Of a stretch of DNA of 64,000 bases, positions 40,341 through 49,395 are shown piece after piece. Each line of letters begins with the position of its first letter. Within the stretch, counting starts at the first letter, position 1. Source of the DNA: Paenibacillus sp. VTT E-133291 (GTDB taxonomy: Bacteria > Bacillota > Bacilli > Paenibacillales > Paenibacillaceae); assembly GCF_002264395.1 (NCBI RefSeq), contig NZ_NFVA01000009.1, forward strand, positions 1 to 64,000, given 5' to 3'. A program made the translations under genes and the position numbers. The notes beneath the pieces were generated by a model, which had not been told where the DNA came from, made no database searches, and was given only the letters and a program-made list of their open reading frames with translations.

Positions 40341-41384
40341 ATGATTGAAGTAATCGCTGTTATTTTTCTTTTTCTTAGTATGGTTACCTTACATGAGCTT
40401 GGACATCTGATCCTCGCAAAAAGAGCAGGGGTATATTGTCACGAGTTTTCGGTAGGTATGGGGCCTAAACTTTATGGTTTCAATTTTAGAAACACATACT
40501 ATTCATTCAGGATTTTACCTATTGGCGGATTTCTACGAATGGCTGGGAGAGATGATTGGTCCTATTGGTACAATAAAACAGTTTACATACATCATACTAA
40601 CGGGATGCTCAGTGATATTTATGAAGTGCAAAATAAAAATTCATATCCTGTTAATCTCATTAAAGTTGATCCTAAAGCAGGGAACGTCACTTTTAGATCA
40701 CTTGATCAAACAGATGAATATACTTTAAAGTTTCTACCAAGCGCGTCGATTGTAACAGCTAGAAATTCACGTTATCCTCTACTACCAGATCATGTGTTAT
40801 TTCAAAGCAAAACCATCTCACAGCGGATTTGCATTTTTGCAGCAGGACCATTGGCAAATCTTGTATTTTCTTTTTTCATTGTATTAGGAATACTTTTTTC
40901 TATTGGTATGCCTGAAAAATCGACGGTAGTCATTAAACAGGATAAATTAGAGTCACATACAAATATTACATCTCAAGAAGGAAGTGGCTCAGCTTATTCT
41001 TTAAAAAATGGTATAAAAGAAACTTATTCACATGAATCCCTATTCATTAACGGATTCAAAAGAACGGTTATCGGGGATGATATTCAGCATAAAACTATTG
41101 GTCCTGCGGGTTTAATTATGGAGAGTTATTACACGGTCAAAGAACAAGGTCTTAAAGCCTTCTTGGTATGGGTAAGTATAATAAATATGTACTTAGCGAT
41201 ATTTAATCTTCTTCCGTTTCCGGCACTAGATGGGGGACGTATATTTTTTCTCATACTGGAAGCTATACGTCGTAAGCCGATGGAATCTAGTAAAGAGAGT
41301 CTTATAAACTTAGCAGGTAGTATTGTACTCGTTCTCCTAATGGTAGCTACAACCTGGAGTGATATTCACAACTTTTTGGCTTAA
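40341..41384 (+). CDS. M50 site-2-type membrane metalloprotease
   Basis: 347 residues. 'HELGHLILAKRAGVYCHEFSV' (zinc-binding HExxH at ~18-22) in the first membrane segment, 'RILPIGGFLRMAGRD' and 'NLLPFPALDGGRIFF' (~297, third ligand) match RseP/YluC-type intramembrane proteases. The usual PDZ domain after the 'AAGPLANL' segment is missing or much reduced (family members are ~420 residues). It may cleave a plasmid-encoded anti-sigma factor or pheromone; substrate unknown. Confidence 0.85.
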   Translation: MIEVIAVIFLFLSMVTLHELGHLILAKRAGVYCHEFSVGMGPKLYGFNFRNTYYSFRILPIGGFLRMAGRDDWSYWYNKTVYIHHTNGMLSDIYEVQNKNSYPVNLIKVDPKAGNVTFRSLDQTDEYTLKFLPSASIVTARNSRYPLLPDHVLFQSKTISQRICIFAAGPLANLVFSFFIVLGILFSIGMPEKSTVVIKQDKLESHTNITSQEGSGSAYSLKNGIKETYSHESLFINGFKRTVIGDDIQHKTIGPAGLIMESYYTVKEQGLKAFLVWVSIINMYLAIFNLLPFPALDGGRIFFLILEAIRRKPMESSKESLINLAGSIVLVLLMVATTWSDIHNFLA

Positions 41385-41399
41385 AAAAGTTGTGTTTTT
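41367..41399 (+). terminator. Terminator overlapping the protease stop codon
   Basis: CACAACTTTTT (41367-41377) pairs with AAAAAGTTGTG (41384-41394), followed by T5; the TAA stop lies in the hairpin. Confidence 0.85.
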
Positions 41400-41477
41400 A
41401 TAAGATGGATGTATGCTATTTTCCAGACCACTAAGTAATACTATTCAAGTGGCAAAACTCATTTTAGGAGGAACACT

Positions 41478-41843
41478 ATGAGCACCATTATCCCTACCAT
41501 TAAATTATCCGTCGATCCGGACAATCACACGATCATTCGAAAGTTAGTTGAAACTGATGCAGAAACGTTTCAAAACACACATGAAGCAGCAGTACCCGAT
41601 AAATCATTTCAAGTAGCTGTCTTGCCAGTTTCAACTCAACAATCTTATTCAGATGCACAACGTTTGGCGCATTTGTTTGCCGCTGCTCCAGCAATGGCAG
41701 AAGTTCTTTACGAGCTTCACGATTGTTTTGACTTTTTTCAAAACTTTAAAAACCCATTGATGACTTCTTCAGAAACAGATGAAGTAGAGCGTGTTTTTGC
41801 TAAGGCATGGAATATATTAAAAACTCTACAGAATCAAAAATAG
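41478..41843 (+). CDS. Hypothetical protein, 121 aa
   Basis: AGGAGG 9 bases upstream of ATG. 'AQRLAHLFAAAPAMAEVLYEL' recalls the 'ARLIAAAPEMLEAL' helix of many small phage proteins. No function known. Confidence 0.55.
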   Translation: MSTIIPTIKLSVDPDNHTIIRKLVETDAETFQNTHEAAVPDKSFQVAVLPVSTQQSYSDAQRLAHLFAAAPAMAEVLYELHDCFDFFQNFKNPLMTSSETDEVERVFAKAWNILKTLQNQK

Positions 41844-41999
41844 TTTTTTTGTATAGAAGATGAAAGCTAGCCCGAAAAATGACTTAAACTGCTCAATGCC
41901 CCAAAGGGGAAGAGAACACATTGTGTTGCGTTCTCTACACAAATATAAAATAATTCGTGGTGATCTTCACTTCTGATAATATTCAGAGGAGAATAGATC

Positions 42000-43016
42000 A
42001 TGAAAATATATCAGCACCTTGATTGTTATAATATTCGTTTTAACGAAATAACCGAATCTGAGGAAATTAAGGTAGTATCTGTTGAGTACAATTTGATAAA
42101 TAGCCGAACGACGACCATTACTCTTGTATTTAGCCCGATGTTGTGCAAAATTTACGAAGTACAGACAAATCTCAGCTTGGATATGGCTGATCTGTCAGAA
42201 CTGGCAGACCTTCGGTTTATCGTACTTTCCAAGAACAAAGAGTATTTGACAAAATTAGTTCCTCCAATGCTACAATTCTGGGAATATGATGAGTTTTTAT
42301 TGATGGCCAGCCTTCGTTCAAAAGAAAAGATAGAAGTTCGAAAACAACTTCGAAATATACTTGAACATGAACCAAATGTAGAATTCAGATCCCATGCTCG
42401 TGCATTTAAAGAAATAGATATGCAGCTGAAACTCATACCAATGCAGGAGATGGGGATCCCCTATTTTACATTTAGCGAGTTTCTCAAAACGGCAGAAGCT
42501 GAGAAATTCACTTCTAAGGAAAAGGGAACCGGTTATGCACGCATGTACCAAATTTGGCGCTCACAAGCCAAAGCATGCTTGAAGAACAATGTACGTGCAG
42601 AGTATGTCTTTTCATCAGGAGAAAAATGTGGTCAGCCTGTATTCAACGCTGCAGGGTTTATAATGGAAAAAATCATAATTCAAACACCTGTCTATATGGG
42701 GAGTAGTTTCGATGATAAGCGGGTAGTATATTGCACATTCCATTCTCATGAACACGACCTGAAATTTGCAGGTCCGGACAGAACAGATATTGTTCTTTTT
42801 AATTTTCTGGATAAGGGTATGCTTGTAGAACAGTGGGTTGTATACACTGATCCAAATTCGAATGAGACACCCGACTTCTCAAATGATCTTTTCTCAATCT
42901 TACGAACACGTCCTGACTGGCAATCCACTGAATTCCGTTTAGCCGAACAGTTGCAACCGATACAGTCCTCACCTGAGACTGGGTATTATCTGATTCCAAA
43001 AATCGGTCTTCATTAA
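42000..43016 (+). CDS. Hypothetical protein, 338 aa
   Basis: AGGAG 9 bases upstream of ATG. Soluble alpha/beta protein with 'VYCTFHSHEHDLKF' and 'CGQPVF' that could bind a metal, and scattered Trp. No family recognised. Within the transfer/replication backbone, 22 bp before the next gene. Confidence 0.6.
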   Translation: MKIYQHLDCYNIRFNEITESEEIKVVSVEYNLINSRTTTITLVFSPMLCKIYEVQTNLSLDMADLSELADLRFIVLSKNKEYLTKLVPPMLQFWEYDEFLLMASLRSKEKIEVRKQLRNILEHEPNVEFRSHARAFKEIDMQLKLIPMQEMGIPYFTFSEFLKTAEAEKFTSKEKGTGYARMYQIWRSQAKACLKNNVRAEYVFSSGEKCGQPVFNAAGFIMEKIIIQTPVYMGSSFDDKRVVYCTFHSHEHDLKFAGPDRTDIVLFNFLDKGMLVEQWVVYTDPNSNETPDFSNDLFSILRTRPDWQSTEFRLAEQLQPIQSSPETGYYLIPKIGLH

Positions 43017-43038
43017 GGTTAAGGAGGGAGTGATAGGG

Positions 43039-43272
43039 ATGAAGAAATCATGGGTCAAAGATAAATTACATTTCTACTCAAAGAATTATTTTGCCTATTT
43101 AATCTGTGTAGTTATACTTTCAAAGCTTATTGGTAGTCCAATCCCTTGGGTTAATATGGGTATTATGCTAATCGCACTTATTGTTCTTCTTGAAACTGTT
43201 GAATTGTCCAAAAATATTTTCAAAAGAAAATCTATTAATGCAGAAGCTATGTTGAAGGATAATAAGCAGTAA
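43039..43272 (+). CDS. Small membrane protein, 77 aa
   Basis: ATG 43039 after AAGGAGGG (11 bases; GTG 43030 too close). Hydrophobic segments at residues ~15-32 and ~38-55, basic tail. Last gene before the operator/attenuator region of the coupling-protein operon. Confidence 0.55.
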   Translation: MKKSWVKDKLHFYSKNYFAYLICVVILSKLIGSPIPWVNMGIMLIALIVLLETVELSKNIFKRKSINAEAMLKDNKQ

Positions 43273-43470
43273 TGAAATGAGTATATTACCCGCTTCCATT
43301 ATGCATATATAGAGGATTACTTACAGCTGCGAATTAGCATTCGCTGATCTAAAGACCTGCTGGATATCCATTCACTACTAGATAGATGATTTGGACGTGG
43401 AGATTCTCAGTGAAATAGGCAGCCGGCAATAAGGTGGTTTCGTGCATTATTAGATAATTAAGTACACTTA

Positions 43471-43506
43471 AGTGTACTATTCATTTCTTTCTGGTTTGTA
43501 TATACT
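43471..43506 (+). promoter_or_regulatory. Perfect 18-bp operator palindrome with promoter
   Basis: AGTACACTTAAGTGTACT (43471-43488) is a perfect palindrome covering the presumed -35 (43478-43483); TATACT at 43501-43506 is 17 bp further. A near copy (16 of 18 bases) occurs at 46139-46156. A repressor controlling both operons is inferred. The rest of 43273-43627 has no gene. Confidence 0.65.
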
Positions 43507-43543
43507 TATCTGTAACCAAATAAATACAAAATCAGGCTACCCG

Positions 43544-43605
43544 AAAAAGGCGTTTGATCATAAAGCTCAGTAAATATCTGAGCTTTGTGTTCAAACGCCT
43601 TTTTT
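43544..43605 (+). terminator. Attenuator-like double hairpin before the coupling-protein gene
   Basis: AAAAAGGCGTTTGA (43544-43557) pairs with TCAAACGCCTTTTT (43591-43604) and encloses AAAGCTCAG/CTGAGCTTT. It ends 22 bases before the start codon and lies ~38 nt after the promoter, so it must be crossed to express the operon. Confidence 0.8.
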
Positions 43606-43627
43606 GTCTGCTATTAGGAGGAGAATT

Positions 43628-45088
43628 ATGGGAGCAACCAGATTCTTAAATAAAAATAATAAGGGCTCGTCCCTTATTCAGGACAAGCGCGCATTAAGGC
43701 CAGTCCTAGGCAAAGGAGGTTTTGTTCTCGGTAAAGGTGCAGTAATGAGCCTTCTAAAGTCATACGAACATCTAGGATTGATAGGACCAACAGGTTCTGG
43801 TAAATCGGCCACATTTTTTATACCAAATTTGATGGAATTACCATTAGGCGTGTCCGCAGTAGTGACAGATCCAAAAGGAGAGTTGTATTGGAAGACAGGA
43901 GCGGACTTGAGGGCACGTGGTTTTGATACAATACGATTAGCTCCGTTTGAACGATTTTATCCTGGTTATAACATGCTTGCAGTTGCAAAAGATTATGCGG
44001 AAATCAAGGAAATAGCACAACTCATTCTTATGAACGGTGGACTGGCGTTTGAGATGCAAGGGAAAGGTGGGGGAGATGCTACTTGGCTTAATATGTCACT
44101 TCCCCTTCTGGTTGCTGCATTTTTGTACGAAAAAAAGATGGAACCAGGGTGTCCAAAAATCGGAAAAGCGATGGAGAAAATCCTTTATCTCGATATGGAT
44201 GAAATGGAAGCGGTCTTTGATCAAGTGGAGATTGCAAGACGGGAATTTAATCTTTTTAAACAAGCAGCTGGCTCCGAAAAAATACTAGCTAGTATTAAGG
44301 TTACTATTGCAACGAATATGCAGCTTTTTATGGATGATAAGATCGTAAAATTCGCTGAGCGAAATGACCTGCATCCTTCATTTTTGCGCCATGGGTTAGA
44401 TGGAACTAATCAAAAACCAGTTGTTCTTTTTGTTTCAGTGCCAGAAACAAAGTCATTATATGCTGCACCACTTATGGCCGTCATATATCAGCAGTTACTT
44501 CAGCGATTGCAGGATATCATTGATGGATTTCCAGTTCTCTTCCTTCTGGATGAGTTCGCTAATATCGGAATAATACCAATAATTGATACAGTCGCTGCAA
44601 CTGCTCGTTCACGTCGTATGGGACTTGCGATAGGGCTTCAGGGAGTTGAACAGCTCAATCAGAAGTATGGAGAAGATAAGGCCAACAATCTGTTAAACAA
44701 TCTAAAGACTAAGGTATTTCTTTCAGGATTATCACTTGTTTCCTGTGAGTATGCCTCAAGCTTTTGCGGAACGGCAACAATCGCTCAGGAGAATATAACA
44801 AGGAGCTTCTTCTCATTTATGCCAAAACAAAAGATGCAATCCTTTGCAGAGCGTGCTGCGATGACTCCTGATGAAGTACGCCGGCTTAATCCGGATAAAG
44901 CCTTAGTAATATCAGACTATCTCGATCCGGCCATTATTGATAAAATTTGGTACTATCAAGAAAATAAATATACAAGTCGGATTCGCTGGGGAGACCCAGA
45001 CTTTTCCGAAGAACTTGATGAAATGAGAAACCGATATAATATTGATCCTAATGATGATCCTGGTGATAGTGATTTTTTTGCACTATAA
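43628..45088 (+). CDS. VirD4/TraG-type coupling ATPase
   Basis: 486 residues; ATG 43628 with AGGAGG 7 bases upstream. 'LIGPTGSGKSATFFIPNL' (Walker A, ~51-60), 'VVTDPKGELYWKTG' and 'VLFLLDEFANIGIIP' (Walker B, ~302) with 'ARSRRMGLAIGLQGVEQL' are the VirD4 family signatures. The family links relaxosome DNA to a type IV secretion channel. N-terminal membrane segments usual in VirD4 are absent, as in some Gram-positive versions, where a separate membrane protein may substitute (perhaps the 43039 or 49396 product). Confidence 0.9.
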   Translation: MGATRFLNKNNKGSSLIQDKRALRPVLGKGGFVLGKGAVMSLLKSYEHLGLIGPTGSGKSATFFIPNLMELPLGVSAVVTDPKGELYWKTGADLRARGFDTIRLAPFERFYPGYNMLAVAKDYAEIKEIAQLILMNGGLAFEMQGKGGGDATWLNMSLPLLVAAFLYEKKMEPGCPKIGKAMEKILYLDMDEMEAVFDQVEIARREFNLFKQAAGSEKILASIKVTIATNMQLFMDDKIVKFAERNDLHPSFLRHGLDGTNQKPVVLFVSVPETKSLYAAPLMAVIYQQLLQRLQDIIDGFPVLFLLDEFANIGIIPIIDTVAATARSRRMGLAIGLQGVEQLNQKYGEDKANNLLNNLKTKVFLSGLSLVSCEYASSFCGTATIAQENITRSFFSFMPKQKMQSFAERAAMTPDEVRRLNPDKALVISDYLDPAIIDKIWYYQENKYTSRIRWGDPDFSEELDEMRNRYNIDPNDDPGDSDFFAL

Positions 45089-45120
45089 AATTTATAATAT
45101 TGAAAATACTTCACAAACCA

Positions 45121-45147
45121 GAAAAGCCCTCCGGGGCTTTTCTTTTT
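45121..45147 (+). terminator. Intrinsic terminator after the coupling-protein gene
   Basis: GAAAAGCCC (45121-45129) with GGGCTTTTC (45134-45142), T5. Confidence 0.9.
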
Positions 45148-45228
45148 CAAAAGTCATACTACAATGAATTAAGAGCGAGGGAATAATACTCTTTAATACC
45201 TTATATTAGAAAATAGGAGATGTTAAAA

Positions 45229-46119
45229 GTGCTAAAAAAAATTCTATTAACAACTATGTTCATTATGGGAATAGCTAGTACGGCAGTAACAGAAGCAGAA
45301 GAATCTCTAACATCAACTACTCTCATTCAAACCGCTCCTTCAGCCCAGATGATAGAATCATGGAAATATAATGTAACCAGAATCAATACCATTATCACTT
45401 ATGATGAGATTATTATTGAGTCAGATGGCTACAAACATAATAAGAAAGAGGAAAATGGTGGAACCGGATTCTTCATTAAAGGTGGGTACATACTAACAAA
45501 CTATCACGTAATATCTGGAACAGGTAAGAAAAAAACTATCCAATACCAAGATTATAAAGATGGAAAAAAACCACCTGGTAAATACAATACGGCCACCTTG
45601 GTAAAAGCTTACCCTGACAAGGACATTGCTGTATTGTCGACGAATGAAGTGAATCATTCATATTTTGATTTTAGCTCGGAACCACTTCAAAAAGGTGATT
45701 TTGTTACCGTTATCGGTAATCCAGTGGTGCCTAATAACATTCTACAGCCGGGAGAGGAAAAGAAGGAAACAAACTTCAATCTCTTTAATGGCAGTACGCT
45801 TAAGACTTGGGATGTATTATCCGCTAAAAAAATTGATTCACCAGTACTTCCAATAGAAGTAACTAAAATCCCAGATTCAACTAAGGGAGTATTTTTATCA
45901 ACCGATCTGTTTGACAAACTAATATATCACGGGAATTCAGGAGGTCCAGTCATTAATTCTAAAGGTCAAGTAGCTAGTATTATCTTTGGATCGGGTGATG
46001 ACACGAGCTTTGGAATAACGCTCAATGAAATACAAACTGTCTTAAAAGATATCAATCTGTTCAATTCTGTATATAACATTAAAGAACCTAACGTAACATA
46101 CGGAACTATAGTTAAATAA
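45229..46119 (+). CDS. Secreted trypsin-like serine protease (HtrA/Spl-like), 297 aa
   Basis: GTG 45229 with AGGAG 9 bases upstream. Signal peptide (residues ~1-25, 'ILLTTMFIMGIASTAVTEA'). Catalytic triad motifs: 'GGYILTNYHVI' (His ~91), 'DKDIAVL' (Asp ~132), 'HGNSGGPVIN' (Ser ~236). No PDZ domain. An insertion of ~40 residues lies between Asp and Ser. It may open or process cell-wall or surface proteins during transfer; inferred. Confidence 0.8.
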   Translation: MLKKILLTTMFIMGIASTAVTEAEESLTSTTLIQTAPSAQMIESWKYNVTRINTIITYDEIIIESDGYKHNKKEENGGTGFFIKGGYILTNYHVISGTGKKKTIQYQDYKDGKKPPGKYNTATLVKAYPDKDIAVLSTNEVNHSYFDFSSEPLQKGDFVTVIGNPVVPNNILQPGEEKKETNFNLFNGSTLKTWDVLSAKKIDSPVLPIEVTKIPDSTKGVFLSTDLFDKLIYHGNSGGPVINSKGQVASIIFGSGDDTSFGITLNEIQTVLKDINLFNSVYNIKEPNVTYGTIVK

Positions 46120-46124
46120 CAGGT

Positions 46125-46185
46125 CATTTTCGTTGAAAAGTATACATAAGTGTACTTTTCAACGAAAATGGTATCCATGTATACT
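46125..46185 (+). promoter_or_regulatory. Long inverted repeat with operator core and promoter
   Basis: CATTTTCGTTGAAAAGTA (46125-46142) pairs perfectly with its 18-base complement (46153-46170). The centre AGTATACATAAGTGTACT (46139-46156) matches the 43471 palindrome at 16 of 18 bases. A TATACT follows at 46180-46185. It can act as a terminator-like hair-pin for the protease gene and as operator for the helicase operon. Confidence 0.6.
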
Positions 46186-46233
46186 AATAGTGTAGGAATA
46201 TGCAATTCATAAAAAACCAAACCACCTTAAAAT

Positions 46234-46289
46234 AAGGCGTTTGAAACACTTTCCATTTTTAATATGGGAAGTGTTCGGACGCTTTTTTT
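46234..46289 (+). terminator. Attenuator-like hairpin before the 46341 gene
   Basis: AAGGCGT..AACACTTTCC pairs with GGGAAGTGTT..ACGCTTT and is followed by T7 (46283-46289), ~50 bases before the next start codon. Confidence 0.75.
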
Positions 46290-46340
46290 GTATATAACAA
46301 ACATTCTAAACATTTTATAAAAAAGTAATCCAGGAGGTGT

Positions 46341-46763
46341 GTGGTGAGATTCATATTTTTTAATAAAAGAGTGACGAATCGAGAGTTGTTTCTAGAAGCA
46401 CATAGAAATGACTCAAGCTATTTAGCCTGCATGAATGAAGAAAGGTCAGCTCTTGAACAGAAAAAAAAGGAGATACTAATCGAATTAAATCTGTCTGATG
46501 TACATTATGACCCTCTAAAAATCGAATTCTACACTGACTGGCAATTTCACATAAGGGGAAACGATATGTTTTCAGTTCGTCAAATTCATTGTTTTCTCCA
46601 TTGCAAGTCTCTAATCCAAGATGGGAAAAATGCCTTAGCTTATCATGAACTCTATGATTTTATTGAAGACTATGGCAGAAAAAAAGGAATTGCTTTGTCG
46701 CTTTATGAGTTGCAAGCTATTAGGTATTTGCTAGATCAAATGGAGGTTAATAATTCTGTTTAA
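46341..46763 (+). CDS. Hypothetical protein, 140 aa
   Basis: AGGAGG 3-6 bases before tandem GTG codons (46341, 46344). Helical, charged protein with 'VTNRELFLEAHRNDSSYLAC'. No family recognised. First gene of the helicase operon. Confidence 0.6.
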   Translation: MVRFIFFNKRVTNRELFLEAHRNDSSYLACMNEERSALEQKKKEILIELNLSDVHYDPLKIEFYTDWQFHIRGNDMFSVRQIHCFLHCKSLIQDGKNALAYHELYDFIEDYGRKKGIALSLYELQAIRYLLDQMEVNNSV

Positions 46764-46812
46764 TTTCTATCTTTTCATTTTTAAATCTACCATTACAATA
46801 TGAAAGGAGAAC

Positions 46813-48546
46813 ATGATCATGGGGATAGCTTTGCGGGATTATCAACAGGAGGCATCAGACTCATTTTTCAGGAAGCTGCATGAAGGTATCAAGCGTCAAC
46901 TCATTGTATTGCCTACCGGCGGAGGAAAAACCGTTGTAGCTGCCGATATATCAAAGCGATTTTACCAGAATGTTATGAACGAAAAGCCCATTGTATTTAT
47001 CGCACATCGGGAAGAACTTCTCCAGCAAACCTCAAAAAAAATGAATTTGGTTTGGAATGGCGTACAGGTTGGCAAAGTAAAAGGGCAGGCAAATCATCAA
47101 AATGCAGAAATTATCGTAGCTTCCACACAAACCTTAGTCCGAGGCAGGAAGATAGTAGACCCCGGACTTGTCATTTATGACGAGGCTCATCATTGTGGTT
47201 CAAAGGGATCAAAAAGTATTCTGACAAGCCTAGGATGTTTTGATCCCGACGGTCCTCCTCTCCTGGGAATAACCGCAACCCCAAATAGAGCAGACAAGAT
47301 AGGTCTAGGTGATATATTTCAAGAAGTAGTCTATGAAAAATCGTTAATTGAAATGATTGTCTCTGGTTATTTGTGTGATATTAAGGCGAAAAGAGTTGTC
47401 GCTGAATCCTTGGATTTGGGAAGTCTCAAGATCGTTGCTGGCGATTTCAATCAGATGGAACTCGGTGAAGTCATGTCTCAAGAAAGCGCCATACAAACTG
47501 TAGTAGATGCTTATATTGAACATGCGGAAGGAAGGAAGACAATCGTATTTGCGGCCAGTGTGAAACAAACGTATCAGATCGCAGAGTCTTTACGTAATCA
47601 TGGAATTCTGGCAGCTGGCATTGACGGATCTCTTAACGATGAAGAGCGCCGACGCATTCTATCAAGTTTTGAAAGAAATGAATACCGGGTCATCGTGAAC
47701 TGTATGATGTTAACGGAGGGATTTGACGAACCTAGTGTCAGCTGTATCATCATGGCAAGACCAACCAAAAGTGAGAGTCTATATATTCAGTCTGTAGGTA
47801 GGGGAACAAGACTACATCCGGATAAAGCCAATTGTCTGATCCTAGACATTGTAGGAGTAACAGAAACCAATTCCCTTATGACACTATCTAAACTATTCCC
47901 TCCAATCGAAAAGCCTGAGACGGATAATGTGACACAAACTCAGCTGGACCTTCAGGATGATGAATCCGTAATCTCATTTCAGAAGCGTAAAGAAGAAACC
48001 CATCGAGTTCAAGGCCAAATGGCATATGAAGTCAGCTTATTTACTGATAAAACCATCTTCAGCTGGGTAAAGGCAAGTGAAAATTCTTACTATATTGGTT
48101 TAGGTGATAAAAGAGCTTGTTTTCTTCTAAAAGAAAGTACTCATGAATGGTGGGCTCTATTCGAGCATTCAGATAATAAGTTATATCCGTTGTATCATGA
48201 GCCATTGGATCTCGAGTACGCTCAGGGGGTAGCTGAAACCTTTTTAAAATCGCTGCAACGAAATTTATTCTTAAAAGAAGCATTTTGGAGACGAAATCCC
48301 ATGTCAGAAGGGCAACGTAAACAGCTAATAAAACATTCTATTCCATTTGACCATACATGGTCTAAAGGTATGGCATCCGATGCGCTAGACTTGGTTTTTG
48401 GCAAACGTATTGCTGAAAATGCCTTGCGCAGATTTGATCCGATATCTTATCGTATGTTACTACAAAACCCAGACGTTAGAGAGAAAACGACACTTAAAAT
48501 CCAGCTTATCCAAAGAGAACTGAGCCGGCAAACTGCTCAGTACTAA
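46813..48546 (+). CDS. SF2 DEAH helicase (RadD/YejH-like)
   Basis: 577 residues. 'LRDYQQEASDSFFRKL' (Q-like motif), 'VLPTGGGKTVV' (motif I, ~32-42), 'VIYDEAHHCG' (motif II), 'GITATPNR' (motif III), 'MLTEGFDEPSVSCIIMARPT' (motif V) and 'QSVGRGTRLHPDK' (motif VI) are all intact. The C-terminal ~170 residues are unique and end with 'SEGQRKQLIKHSIP', also seen in plasmid/phage helicases. Likely a DNA helicase for repair or replication of the element. Confidence 0.85.
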   Translation: MIMGIALRDYQQEASDSFFRKLHEGIKRQLIVLPTGGGKTVVAADISKRFYQNVMNEKPIVFIAHREELLQQTSKKMNLVWNGVQVGKVKGQANHQNAEIIVASTQTLVRGRKIVDPGLVIYDEAHHCGSKGSKSILTSLGCFDPDGPPLLGITATPNRADKIGLGDIFQEVVYEKSLIEMIVSGYLCDIKAKRVVAESLDLGSLKIVAGDFNQMELGEVMSQESAIQTVVDAYIEHAEGRKTIVFAASVKQTYQIAESLRNHGILAAGIDGSLNDEERRRILSSFERNEYRVIVNCMMLTEGFDEPSVSCIIMARPTKSESLYIQSVGRGTRLHPDKANCLILDIVGVTETNSLMTLSKLFPPIEKPETDNVTQTQLDLQDDESVISFQKRKEETHRVQGQMAYEVSLFTDKTIFSWVKASENSYYIGLGDKRACFLLKESTHEWWALFEHSDNKLYPLYHEPLDLEYAQGVAETFLKSLQRNLFLKEAFWRRNPMSEGQRKQLIKHSIPFDHTWSKGMASDALDLVFGKRIAENALRRFDPISYRMLLQNPDVREKTTLKIQLIQRELSRQTAQY

Positions 48547-48557
48547 GGGAGGGTCAA

Positions 48558-48857
48558 ATGACTACTTATAATCGGTTAAATGAAATCAAAAGAAGTCGTT
48601 GTATGCATATTAAAAAAGCTACCATCACTGAAATAAATATCATCAACATGCGAATAACGGGAAAGAAAATAGGGAACCTTCTCGTTTCTGATCAATCTGG
48701 CGAAGGAAGGATTAAAATTTTCGCACACACACCAGAGGATATTGAAAAAATTGAACAGCTAGTCGTTAATCAACAAATTGACTTTACAGGTACCGCAGAA
48801 ATTGATGGATTCGAACATCAACTATCTATTCTTGTAAAGGATTATTCATCGATATAA
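48558..48857 (+). CDS. Small OB-fold protein, 99 aa
   Basis: Residues ~15-95 read as a five-strand OB fold: 'KKATITEINIINMRITGKKI', 'GNLLVSDQSGEGRIKIF', 'IDFTGTAEIDGFEHQLSILV'. ATG with GGGAGGG 5 bases upstream, 12 bp after the helicase. Nucleic-acid binding and helicase partnership are inferred. Confidence 0.65.
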   Translation: MTTYNRLNEIKRSRCMHIKKATITEINIINMRITGKKIGNLLVSDQSGEGRIKIFAHTPEDIEKIEQLVVNQQIDFTGTAEIDGFEHQLSILVKDYSSI

Positions 48858-48967
48858 TCCGAAAACTGTATTTATTCGTTGACAGAAAATCAGGCAATCG
48901 ATATAATCATAATGTGAATATATATTTTCAAATAGGTGTAATCCTATATGGAAATCTGTAGAGCTCA

Positions 48968-49039
48968 GAGGGTGTAGTTTAAAGTAGAACAGCAATTCGT
49001 TGAGAGTTGCTAGTGTAGGTTCAACTCCTATCTCCCTCG
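48968..49039 (+). tRNA. tRNA-like gene with enlarged anticodon loop (pseudo-tRNA)
   Basis: A 72-nt cloverleaf: acceptor GAGGGTG/CTCCCTC (6 of 7 pairs), D-arm GTTT/GAAC with a short 6-nt loop lacking GG, anticodon stem GCAAT/GTTGC with a 9-nt loop TCGTTGAGA (or 7-bp stem with 5-nt loop), variable TAGT, T-arm GTAGG/CCTAT with canonical loop TTCAACT, discriminator G, no encoded CCA. The central TTG would correspond to Gln. The anticodon arm is two nucleotides too long and the D-loop is abnormal, so it is probably not a normal elongator. Pseudo-tRNAs (tRNA-Other) are known in the Bacillus cereus group. Confidence 0.6.
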
Positions 49040-49076
49040 TCTAGCTGAATACTTTTTCTTACACTACCGAAACATC

Positions 49077-49130
49077 GGCGTGCATAGAAGCAATGTGGAA
49101 TAATCCTCATTCGCTTATGTACGCCTTTTT
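49077..49130 (+). terminator. Hairpin between the tRNA-like gene and the 49155 gene
   Basis: GGCGTGCAT (49077-49085) pairs with ATGTACGCC (49117-49125), inner GAAGC/GCTT, then T5; 24 bases before the next start. Confidence 0.8.
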
Positions 49131-49154
49131 ATTTACCAGGAAGGAGGAATCCGA

Positions 49155-49391
49155 TTGGAATCAAACGGTTGCCTTATTCAACCATTGCAGCAGTTGGTAG
49201 AGTTTACAGACGATGATGATTTGGCGACACGTTGCGCTAGCTTATCAACTTCGAGCCAAGAAATATTAATAAAGTCGCTCAAAGAGGAGCTACGAGCCGG
49301 TATTGGACTATGGGTCAGTATTATTCAAGCGCTTCAAGCTGGAGGAGAGGACTTCCGAATTGAAATTCAGGAACAAGGGGGACTGAGTTAA
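49155..49391 (+). CDS. Hypothetical protein, 78 aa
   Basis: TTG 49155 lies 8 bases after AAGGAGG. Acidic helical protein ('LVEFTDDDDLATRCASLS'). Ends 4 bp before the membrane protein gene. Unknown. Confidence 0.55.
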   Translation: MESNGCLIQPLQQLVEFTDDDDLATRCASLSTSSQEILIKSLKEELRAGIGLWVSIIQALQAGGEDFRIEIQEQGGLS

Positions 49392-49395
49392 TGAA

